A stretch of DNA of 13,764 bases, taken from the NCBI GenBank assembly GCA_021782065.1, contig JAJXVQ010000022.1, positions 1 through 13,764 of the forward strand, in the 5' to 3' direction. Under the pieces are notes generated by a model that was given only the letters and a program-made list of their open reading frames with translations, was not told the origin of the DNA and searched no databases. The DNA comes from Pseudomonadota bacterium (GTDB lineage: Bacteria > Pseudomonadota > Gammaproteobacteria > UBA1113). The position numbers were made by a program, and so were the translations under genes. Of the stretch, positions 6,991 to 13,764 are shown in pieces (position 1 is the first letter of the stretch; each line of letters opens with the position of its first letter).

Positions 6991-7094
6991 GTATTAGAGT
7001 ATATATAATGCGCTATATATAGCTATCGGTCGGTTATTTATTTAAACGGATAAACCAAACTGCGACCGTTAGGGATGGGATATACTCTACATGC
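6991..7094. other. Nested inverted repeat, candidate structured RNA
   Basis: An outer stem of 10 perfect pairs (TAGAGTATAT at 6995-7004 with ATATACTCTA at 7080-7089) can be extended to 6991-7094 with one bulge. Inside it lies a second stem, CTATCGGTCG (7023-7032) with CGACCGTTAG (7063-7072), one mismatch in ten, capped by a weaker GGTT/AACC pairing. A competing hairpin ATATATA/TATATAT sits at 7001-7020, and TATAAT occurs at 7004-7009. The fold can form on either strand. I do not recognise a known RNA family. Confidence 0.35.
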
Positions 7095-7217
7095 ACTCAA
7101 AAGGTTCGAGTAGTTATAATAAATCTTCAATTGCTGTGGTAAAGAAAGTTTCTAATGACATCCCTTGCCCCCTATTTGCAATAATTTATAGGGCTTGAAC
7201 GTTTTATTAAGTGACAG

Positions 7218-7244
7218 AAAAAAAAAGCCCCGCATCAGCGAGGC
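7218..7244 (-). terminator. Rho-independent terminator of groES-groEL
   Basis: Read on the minus strand, GCCTCGC-TGAT-GCGGGGC (7244-7227) forms a 7-bp stem with a 4-base loop, followed by a run of nine T (7226-7218). It lies about 60 bases after the groEL stop. The + strand side has a shorter T-run (TTTT), so weak bidirectional action is possible. Confidence 0.8.
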
Positions 7245-7254
7245 TTTTAAGAAA

Positions 7255-7274
7255 GGGCGGTTCGCGAACCGCCC
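7255..7274. repeat. Perfect 20-bp palindrome downstream of groEL
   Basis: GGGCGGTTCGCGAACCGCCC at 7255-7274 is its own reverse complement. It lies between the groEL stop and the terminator hairpin, so the groEL mRNA would carry two stable 3' hairpins, which might protect it from 3' decay. As DNA it could also be a dyad protein site. Confidence 0.6.
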
Positions 7275-7302
7275 CTAGTAGCATATACGGTGAAACGCTG
7301 AC

Positions 7303-8979
<1,677 letters not shown>

Positions 8980-8998
8980 TTAACATTAAAAGTTATGA

Positions 8999-9301
8999 TT
9001 AAGCCTCGATCACAGCCAGGATGTCGTCTTCACGCATCACTATCAAGGTTTCTCCGTTGAGCTCGACTTCGGTACCGGCATATTTGCCAAACAATACCTT
9101 ATCACCCATTCGTACGAGTAGTTCTTGTACGCTACCATTATCTAATACACGACCGCCACCTAGAGCAACCACGGTACCCATCATGGGTTTCTCTGTTGCC
9201 GTATCCGGGATCACGATGCCACCAGCCGTTTTGCGCTCTTCTTCTAGACGGCGGACGACTACACGGTCACGTAATGGGCGAATATTTGTTTTTGCACTCA
9301 T
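8999..9301 (-). CDS. groS: Co-chaperonin GroES (HSP10)
   Basis: GroES is the heptameric lid of the GroEL chamber. The 100 residues match the family's usual length of about 97: N-terminal [12 protein letters not shown], the mobile loop around 21-39 ([16 protein letters not shown]) that binds Gro[15 protein letters not shown] in the core, and C-terminal [11 protein letters not shown]. The start is ATG at 9301 with AAAGAGG upstream. It is the first gene of the groES-groEL operon, behind a sigma-32-like promoter and a leader with two hairpins. No CIRCE element (the HrcA operator) is visible. Confidence 0.96.
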   Translation of the reverse strand: MSAKTNIRPLRDRVVVRRLEEERKTAGGIVIPDTATEKPMMGTVVALGGGRVLDNGSVQELLVRMGDKVLFGKYAGTEVELNGETLIVMREDDILAVIEA

Positions 9302-9338
9302 TGTATTTAACCTCTTTAAAAAATATCTGGAACTCTAC

Positions 9339-9383
9339 ATGGCAAGCCTGGACTTGCCATTCCCTTTGCCACATAGAAGTGGC
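9339..9383 (-). promoter_or_regulatory. Two hairpins in the groES leader
   Basis: The leader holds ATGGCAAG-N6-CTTGCCAT (9339-9360, perfect 8-bp stem) and GCCAC-N6-GTGGC (9368-9383, perfect 5-bp stem). Neither covers the ribosome binding site at about 9311-9317. An ATG in the larger stem opens a 14-codon frame whose TAA (9318-9316) abuts that site. The hairpins may stabilise the mRNA or tune translation; a role is not shown. Confidence 0.4.
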
Positions 9384-9393
9384 GACTTCCTCT

Positions 9394-9421
9394 ATATGAG
9401 GGCACATTGATAAAATTCAAG
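9394..9421 (-). promoter_or_regulatory. Heat-shock (sigma-32) promoter of groES-groEL
   Basis: Minus strand CTTGAAT (9421-9415), a 13-base spacer and CCTCATAT (9401-9394) match the RpoH consensus CTTGAAA / CCCCATNT with one difference in each box. A sigma-70-like reading (TTGAAT with CATATA) overlaps it. Transcription would begin near 9387, leaving a leader of about 85 bases. Confidence 0.7.
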
Positions 9422-9519
9422 GGTTTTTTAGGGCATTTATAAATTGTGCGCTAAGATAAACCATAATTCGGCCTCCATGAGCACAATGTGTGTAAGTTTA
9501 GATCAAAATATCCTTTTTT

Positions 9520-9753
9520 ATGGCTATTCCTATTCATAACATGGGTCAGCAGCCGCGCTGTTGCAATCCCATTATTCGACCTAGGCCCTTTGCCCGTAGA
9601 CAGTGCTTAAAGTCAAATGTATATATATTATTAAGTTATTTAGGCTTAGGAATCTTGCTTGCTTTCACACCGCGCGTATTGCCCTTGCTACCCATTCTAT
9701 CGGGCCTTATTTTAGATCACAGCGCTCAGTTTTTCCCTCTTCCTTTTTTTTAA
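9520..9753 (+). pseudogene. Remnant of DsbD-type thiol:disulfide interchange protein
   Basis: The 77-residue frame contains YLGLGILLAFTPRVLPLLPI (about residues 40-59) followed by LSGLIL. This matches the first membrane segment of DsbD/CcdA-type electron transporters, whose motif is FTPCVLPxLPILSG. The catalytic cysteine is arginine here (codon 9673-9675, CGC, one transition from TGC). Nothing before residue 34 or after 66 resembles DsbD, the protein would be a small fraction of the normal length, and no ribosome binding site precedes the ATG. I read it as a decayed fragment. In E. coli dsbD lies near groES, so it may be the relic of an ancestral neighbour. A tiny membrane protein is less likely. 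Confidence 0.55.
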
Positions 9754-9769
9754 AAGACATGTTTTAATA

Positions 9770-11356
9770 ATGACAACGATCGGGAACGCTAATGAAGAGA
9801 AGGATTTTCACGTGATTAAAAAACTTTCAAATCTGCAATTGATCCTCATCTCCACGGGCGGCATGATAGGCTCAGGTTGGCTGTTCTCCCCTTTTTATGG
9901 TTACCAAACTGCGGGCATAGGCGTGTTATATTCTTGGGTAATTACCGCAGTCATCACTTTGATCATCGGCCTGTCTTTTGCACAGATCTGCACCGCTTTT
10001 CCTATAGTCGGCGGCATTTACCGCTTCATGAGTTTAACGCACCCCAAAAGTATGGGTAGCATCTTTTTAATTTTAGGCTGGCTAAGCTATGTGGTGTATT
10101 TGCCTCTAGAAGCGCAAGCCGTGGTGCAATACATAGGCTTTTGGGAGCCATCGCTCTTGATCAGTATTGCTGGTAAAGTTGAATTATCGACTAGAGGTAT
10201 CACGCTCGCCATGTTTATTATCCTGAGCATCACAGCCTTTAATACATTAGTAATTACTCGCGTTGCCAAAGTCAATAGCATAATCAGCTTTTGGAAAATC
10301 CTAATCCCACTCATGGTAGCACTGCTCTTGATCTCCAGTTTTGGCCATTTTCATGGGCTTACTTCGGTTGCTAATAAAGTTAATTTTTCTTTCGAGAATA
10401 TCCTACTGGCCGTCACCAGCAGTGGTTTAGCTTTTGCTTTTTCAGGCTTTCAAAACGGCCTGATACTGGCTAATCAGGTTAAAGATCCGCTCAAGGCGTT
10501 ACCCTATTCGTTGTTTGCACCTATATTAGTGGGTTTGGTTTTGTACGGCCTACTGTCTTTGAGTTATTTACTGTGTTTAGACAATCAACATCAATTGTCT
10601 TTAACCGGTACAGCCGCGCCATTGTTAGCCTTGGTAGCCCTCTTCGGATTGAATTGGTTATTCACTATCTTGTTTATAGACGCAGTGGTTGCCCCCTTAG
10701 GAACCACCAATGTCTACGTCGCCGTTACTTCGCGTATTTTGTACAGCATAGGTAAAGAGTTATTCCCAGAAAGCTTCTTGACTAAGCTTAACAAATGCGG
10801 CGCACCTGCTATTGCGCTGTGGATCAATGGTTTGGTCGGTATCATCTTTTTATTCCCATTTCCCACCTGGAAAGAACTCGTTAATTTTTTATCGTCTATT
10901 GTAGTATTTGCTTATTTAGCCGGTCCGGTCAGCGTGATGGTGTTGCATCGCAAGCAACCGCAGCTTTTGTACAAATTTAATTTGTTCTACCCTACCCTAA
11001 TCGGTTGTTTAGGCTTTATCTGCTGCACTTGGTTGATCTATTGGTCGGGTTACACCAATCTGGTTTATCTGTTTATCACACTGGCTTTAATTGTGGTCGG
11101 CTATTATGCGTTTAATGCTAAAAAAGAAAACTTTTCTAGCACGCTGATGAAGAATTGGTATTTGTTAATCTATCTAGCTAGCATTGTCTTTATTTCATTT
11201 CTACGATCTAAAGACCTAATCCCCTTTCCAGCAGACAATCTCATCATCGCAGCTATAGGTTTGATCTTTGCCTATGTCTTTAGGAAAAACAGTTTGTCTT
11301 CTGAAAATTTACAGCAAAATATTGTAAAGATTCGGGAAGAGATGGCGTTGGAGTGA
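9770..11356 (+). CDS. APC-family amino-acid permease
   Basis: This is an inner-membrane secondary transporter of the amino acid-polyamine-organocation superfamily, probably importing an amino acid with a cation. The first helix carries the family's unwound substrate motif STGGMIGSGWLFSP (28-41). About twelve or more hydrophobic segments follow, with AFSGFQNGLILANQVKDPLKALP around 225-247 typical of helix 6 and the loop after it. Length is 528 residues as drawn from ATG 9770. A GTG at 9812 is preceded at good spacing by AGAAGGA and gives MIKKLSNLQLILIS, the usual family N-terminus; it may be the real start (514 residues). The substrate cannot be told from sequence. Intracellular Legionellales depend on such permeases. 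It stands alone, with an insertion-element graveyard behind it. Confidence 0.85.
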   Translation: MTTIGNANEEKDFHVIKKLSNLQLILISTGGMIGSGWLFSPFYGYQTAGIGVLYSWVITAVITLIIGLSFAQICTAFPIVGGIYRFMSLTHPKSMGSIFLILGWLSYVVYLPLEAQAVVQYIGFWEPSLLISIAGKVELSTRGITLAMFIILSITAFNTLVITRVAKVNSIISFWKILIPLMVALLLISSFGHFHGLTSVANKVNFSFENILLAVTSSGLAFAFSGFQNGLILANQVKDPLKALPYSLFAPILVGLVLYGLLSLSYLLCLDNQHQLSLTGTAAPLLALVALFGLNWLFTILFIDAVVAPLGTTNVYVAVTSRILYSIGKELFPESFLTKLNKCGAPAIALWINGLVGIIFLFPFPTWKELVNFLSSIVVFAYLAGPVSVMVLHRKQPQLLYKFNLFYPTLIGCLGFICCTWLIYWSGYTNLVYLFITLALIVVGYYAFNAKKENFSSTLMKNWYLLIYLASIVFISFLRSKDLIPFPADNLIIAAIGLIFAYVFRKNSLSSENLQQNIVKIREEMALE

Positions 11357-11396
11357 GGGCTAATTGACATTGTAAGTGATACGGGTTAAAAAATGA

Positions 11397-11618
11397 ATTA
11401 CTTAAATAGCGATCCACTTGTTTAATCCCATGCTTGGGTAATATTCCCTTTATGGCCGCTAAACCTTCCCCTATTATTGATGGTTTGAGTGAGCTTGCCT
11501 CTAGTACACCCAAGACACCATTAACCAGACTTTAAATTTGCTTGGCGTGTAAATTTTTTCCAAATTGTTCACTGACTAAATGGCTTAACCTGGCTTGGCT
11601 TTGTCTGTATAATGTCAT
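11397..11618 (-). pseudogene. N-terminal remnant of an IS4-type transposase
   Basis: Read on the minus strand from ATG 11618, the frame gives MTLYRQSQARLSHLVSEQFG, then a TAA stop at 11534-11532 after codon 28. The same frame then continues with SLVNGVLGVLEASS, IGEGLAAIKGI and LPKHGIKQVDRYLSN. The pattern KHxIKQVDRxLSN is characteristic of the N-terminal region of IS4-family transposases. Homology stops near 11397, so the catalytic DDE domain is gone. It is an inactivated, 3'-truncated copy. Confidence 0.55.
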
Positions 11619-11694
11619 TCTTCATCATGTGCAGAAACTCCTCTTTTAAGTTAGATGTTTATAACACTGCACATGATGATCCTATTTCTTCGTC

Positions 11695-11990
11695 AATTAC
11701 AACCGGCTAAAGCCGGTGGCTTGATAGTACGCTTGTAAAGCAGATTATACAGCTAAAGCATCAATATTCTGAGATCCTGAAATTATCCTCTTTATGATGC
11801 ATTTCTTGAATTTTGATGTAGGACTGCATATCTACTTCATTTACGTTGCCTACTGTTACCGCAAAATAGCCTCTTGCCCACATATGTTGTCCCCAATACC
11901 GTTTCTTCAGTAGATACTGTGTGAGCCATGCTTGTATTCCATTCCCCAATTATACTGAAGTGTGCGCCTGAAGGCGAGGGTGCTTTCCCA
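11695..11990 (-). mobile_element. Internally deleted IS200/IS605-type element
   Basis: The stretch carries a decayed tnpA between two hairpins. The one beyond the tnpA stop (11702-11717) is ACCGGCT-AA-AGCCGGT, a perfect 7-bp stem like the right-end hairpins recognised by TnpA. The other (11965-11976), CGCC-TGAA-GGCG, lies before the tnpA start, where a left-end hairpin is expected. I infer a roughly 290-bp non-autonomous derivative that could be moved only by TnpA from elsewhere. Exact ends are not determined; those given are approximate. Confidence 0.5.
11761..11942 (-). pseudogene. tnpA: IS200/IS605 transposase TnpA with a large internal deletion
   Basis: From ATG 11942 the minus strand reads MEYKHGSHSIY and then a stop; this is the typical N-terminus of IS200/IS605 TnpA. 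In another frame, running through the same junction, the sequence continues LLKKRYWGQHMWARGYFAVT, ending with SYIKIQE and an Asp/Ser-containing tail. This is the C-terminal part, with the tyrosine of the Y1 family. About half of the normal 130-150 residues, including the HUH metal-binding motif, is missing and the two ends are out of frame. The gene is dead. Confidence 0.65.
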
Positions 11991-12063
11991 TCCCACCTAA
12001 CTACATAAAGCAATTTACTTTAGGTTACTAACACTTTATTTTACAAATGAATCTCAACAAACA

Positions 12064-13443
12064 GTGTATGATTTTTTGCATAACCTGAAACAGAATGATG
12101 CCTTGGGATGTTCCTTGGCAGCGCATAACCAAAAGATACAAGCTAAATTAGAGGCTGCAGGGATCTTCTATGACAATGGCAGAAGGAAAGAGTCTGCAAC
12201 GCATTATAAGCGCCAGTTGAGATTTGCGATCGGCAATCAAAAAACAGACTTATCATATGAAAAAGAAAATCTTTTAAGAAAAATGGCAGATAAAAAAGGT
12301 GGCGAAGGTTTTAAATTTAAAGAAGCAGTGAGTAAGGTCAAATCGATAATAGTTGCTATTGAAAATAATGAACTAGGAAAAAAGATAAAAAACTGGGCTG
12401 ATATTATTGAGAAACTTTTAAAACAATTGCAAGGTGTTTATAGTAAAAATAGGAATAATGATAACGCCGTTAATGCAGCACTTGAACAGATTTATAAAAA
12501 AGTTAAAAGGCTTGACAAATCCATCGAGGAGACATCTAGAACAGAGTCTGCAGATGAAATTTCTTCTGCCTTAGATTCTTATACTGAGTTTAAGGAGCAT
12601 TTTCTTGCTGTCTATAAGGGGTATAAAGAAATAGACGATAAACTAAACGGCCAGAAAGAAGATCTGCAACATAAAGATAATATATTCTATACCTTTAGAG
12701 TGGAGCAATTCTCCAAATATACATTAGAAACTTTATTTCTAGGAAATGAAGTGGGTTGTTGTTTGGGTTTAGGTTCCCCTCAGTTTCAAGCCATGGTTCA
12801 ACGGATATTAGACGATGCCATGCTGTTTCATGTAGCGATTGATGAAGACACCGGAAGAGCGGCAGCTCTCATATGGCTATATTTTGCTGAATGTGCGGAT
12901 GGTTCTATTGCGCTGGTATCTAATTTCTTTGAGATTAATGGAAAATATGCACGTCACCCTTCAGTGAAAGAAGGATTGTTAAAAGGATTACTAGAGTTTA
13001 CCTCACAGTATTGTAACGATAACCATATTCAACGTTTTTACATGAATGAATTAAGTTACGGCGAATATAGGGGTAGTCTAAATCGCTATCCAACCACGCA
13101 AGTGTTTTTAAGAGATAAATTAGGGGGGGCTTATATGTCCGGGGGCTATGGTGATAGAAACTGGTTGAGCACCAAAGATGTTTATTATTTAGCATCTCTT
13201 CATCGGGACTATTTTCATGTTTTTAACCCTTCCATATTAAGTGCAACACAGGTTTCGGGCTATAGCATAATACCTGGAGTTGGGGAAAAAGAGGGGGCAG
13301 CTAGTTCATCGTCATCTTCTGGAGTATCGACAATTAGCTTAGCTTCCTCTAGTTTTAGCCTGTTCAGCAGTGGCTCGGTATCTCAGCCTGAAAGCAACGC
13401 GGCGCCGGAGTTTATTCCAACCGAGTTCAGGGGTTTGATTTAA
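12064..13443 (+). CDS. Unknown protein, candidate secreted effector
   Basis: I do not recognise this 459-residue protein. Residues 1-75 are polar; about 85-205 are Lys/Glu-rich helical sequence likely to form coiled coils. A compact globular part (about 210-385) has LFLGNEVGCCLGLGSPQF (224-241) with a Cys-Cys pair at 232-233, then DEDTGRAAALIWLYFA, FFEINGKYARHPS and a Tyr-rich end; its strand/helix rhythm loosely recalls an acyltransferase (GNAT) fold. The C-terminal tail (about 410-440) is Ser-rich. There is no signal peptide or membrane segment. The start is weak: GTG 12064 has no ribosome binding site, the frame stays open back to the stop at 11998, and the first in-frame ATG is codon 74. 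It may have lost its original 5' end to the adjacent insertion element. Effector status is inferred only from the Dot/Icm context and composition. Confidence 0.6.
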   Translation: MYDFLHNLKQNDALGCSLAAHNQKIQAKLEAAGIFYDNGRRKESATHYKRQLRFAIGNQKTDLSYEKENLLRKMADKKGGEGFKFKEAVSKVKSIIVAIENNELGKKIKNWADIIEKLLKQLQGVYSKNRNNDNAVNAALEQIYKKVKRLDKSIEETSRTESADEISSALDSYTEFKEHFLAVYKGYKEIDDKLNGQKEDLQHKDNIFYTFRVEQFSKYTLETLFLGNEVGCCLGLGSPQFQAMVQRILDDAMLFHVAIDEDTGRAAALIWLYFAECADGSIALVSNFFEINGKYARHPSVKEGLLKGLLEFTSQYCNDNHIQRFYMNELSYGEYRGSLNRYPTTQVFLRDKLGGAYMSGGYGDRNWLSTKDVYYLASLHRDYFHVFNPSILSATQVSGYSIIPGVGEKEGAASSSSSSGVSTISLASSSFSLFSSGSVSQPESNAAPEFIPTEFRGLI

Positions 13444-13657
13444 AGGAGAAAATTGGGCAGGGCATATTGACAATTATAAAGAATACTTAGATATTCAGTA
13501 TAAAGATAAATTACCTGATTTTATAAATTTGCAAAGCCCAGAAACTCTAAGGCATGCAACAGAAAAAAAAGGATTTAAAGTAAAAGAGTTAGGGTTTTGC
13601 GCACGACCAGATTATCCCGATGATGTCAGATTCGACGGGCGGGTAGTGTTCACGTAA
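13439..13657 (+). pseudogene. C-terminal remnant, possibly of a SAM-dependent methyltransferase
   Basis: Directly after the stop of the unknown protein, in a different frame, 72 codons are open but have no usable start. The text is protein-like: GHIDNYKEYLDIQYKDKLPD, then NLQSPETLRHATEKKGFKVK, and finally LGFCARPDYPDDVRFDGR. The last part resembles the C-terminal ending of some class I methyltransferases (PDxPxDxRxDGRE). A stop at 13436-13438 closes the frame upstream, so the 5' part is missing. I read it as a gene fragment joined here by rearrangement. The methyltransferase assignment is tentative. Confidence 0.35.
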
Positions 13658-13722
13658 CTGTGTCAAAATAAAAAAATAGTTGGAGAAAGTTAGGTGTTAT
13701 GAGGCCTACAAGCCGAAAGAAT

Positions 13723-13764
13723 GTCAAGGTTGCGCGAAGCGCACCCGAAGGGCTTGACCTTGAT
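13723..13764. repeat. Cloverleaf-like palindrome at the right edge
   Basis: An outer stem TCAAGGT (13724-13730) with ACCTTGA (13757-13763), extendable by a G-T pair at 13723/13764, encloses two small hairpins. These are TGCGC-GAA-GCGCA (13731-13743) and CCC-GAA-GGG (13744-13752). Both have GAA loops. The shape resembles REP-type extragenic palindromes or the end of a mobile element. The window stops exactly here, so the unit may be longer. Confidence 0.5.

Larger units (their letters stand above)
6625..7210. other. Gene-free intergenic stretch rich in hairpins
   Basis: I find no convincing protein gene or tRNA in these roughly 590 bases on either strand. Short open frames here have no recognisable content. 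What the stretch holds is listed separately: two + strand terminator-like hairpins, a tandem repeat and a nested inverted repeat. There is also a 6-bp stem CCCTAT/ATAGGG at 7170-7175 and 7188-7193. It may carry small RNAs or be decayed DNA between the secretion locus and groEL. Confidence 0.5.

Noticed and set aside
7095..7120. tRNA-like T-arm sequence GGTTCGAG
   Set aside because: No acceptor stem, anticodon arm or D-arm can be drawn around it, so it is not a tRNA.
9302..9480. CIRCE/HrcA operator upstream of groES
   Set aside because: The TTAGCACTC / GAGTGCTAA inverted repeat is not present; the sigma-32 promoter explains heat-shock control instead.
12998..13195. Minus-strand frame of 65 codons inside the unknown protein gene
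   Set aside because: It is antisense to the better supported 459-codon frame and shows no start signal.

Overview
The window reads as chromosomal DNA of a gammaproteobacterium of the order Legionellales (Legionella/Coxiella-like, host-associated). The decisive evidence is a run of three genes, icmK (dotH), icmE (dotG) and icmG (dotF), that encode core parts of the Dot/Icm (type IVB) secretion system. They lie in the order known from Legionella, next to a groES-groEL operon and several decayed genes and transposon relics. I cannot name a genus.

Left part (1-2585, mostly + strand): a strong promoter drives an O-antigen/polysaccharide ABC exporter (Wzm-type permease, then Wzt-type ATPase), followed after 5 bases by a chromosomal-type parB without a parA beside it. 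A possible minus-strand gene runs off the left edge. Centre-left (2589-6567, - strand): icmK-icmE-icmG are packed tightly (1-base overlap, then a 15-base gap), with an OsmB-like glycine-zipper lipoprotein gene upstream. IcmE lacks the long pentapeptide-like repeat region of Legionella DotG. icmC/D/J/B and icmL/M are not beside these genes, so the locus is a separated K-E-G module.

Centre (6568-7302) is a gene-free stretch of about 700 bases rich in hairpins: two + strand terminator-like hairpins, a tandem repeat, a nested inverted repeat that looks like a structured RNA, the groEL terminator and a 20-bp perfect palindrome. groES-groEL (- strand) follows, with a convincing heat-shock (sigma-32) promoter and a leader with two hairpins. 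GroEL carries unusual substitutions in a very conserved ATP-pocket loop.

Right part (9520-13764): a DsbD remnant whose key cysteine has become arginine, an intact APC-family amino-acid permease, the N-terminal remnant of an IS4-type transposase with an in-frame stop, and an internally deleted IS200/IS605 element that keeps both end hairpins. Next is a 459-residue protein of unknown function (a candidate secreted effector, inferred only), then a probable methyltransferase tail and a cloverleaf-like palindrome at the right edge. This half looks like accessory, decaying DNA.

Functionally, Wzm/Wzt would export surface polysaccharide, and IcmK/IcmE/IcmG would form part of the envelope-spanning channel that sends effectors into a host cell. 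GroEL/GroES and the permease support growth in a host-associated, amino-acid-using lifestyle. Whether the 459-residue protein is a Dot/Icm substrate is a hypothesis.
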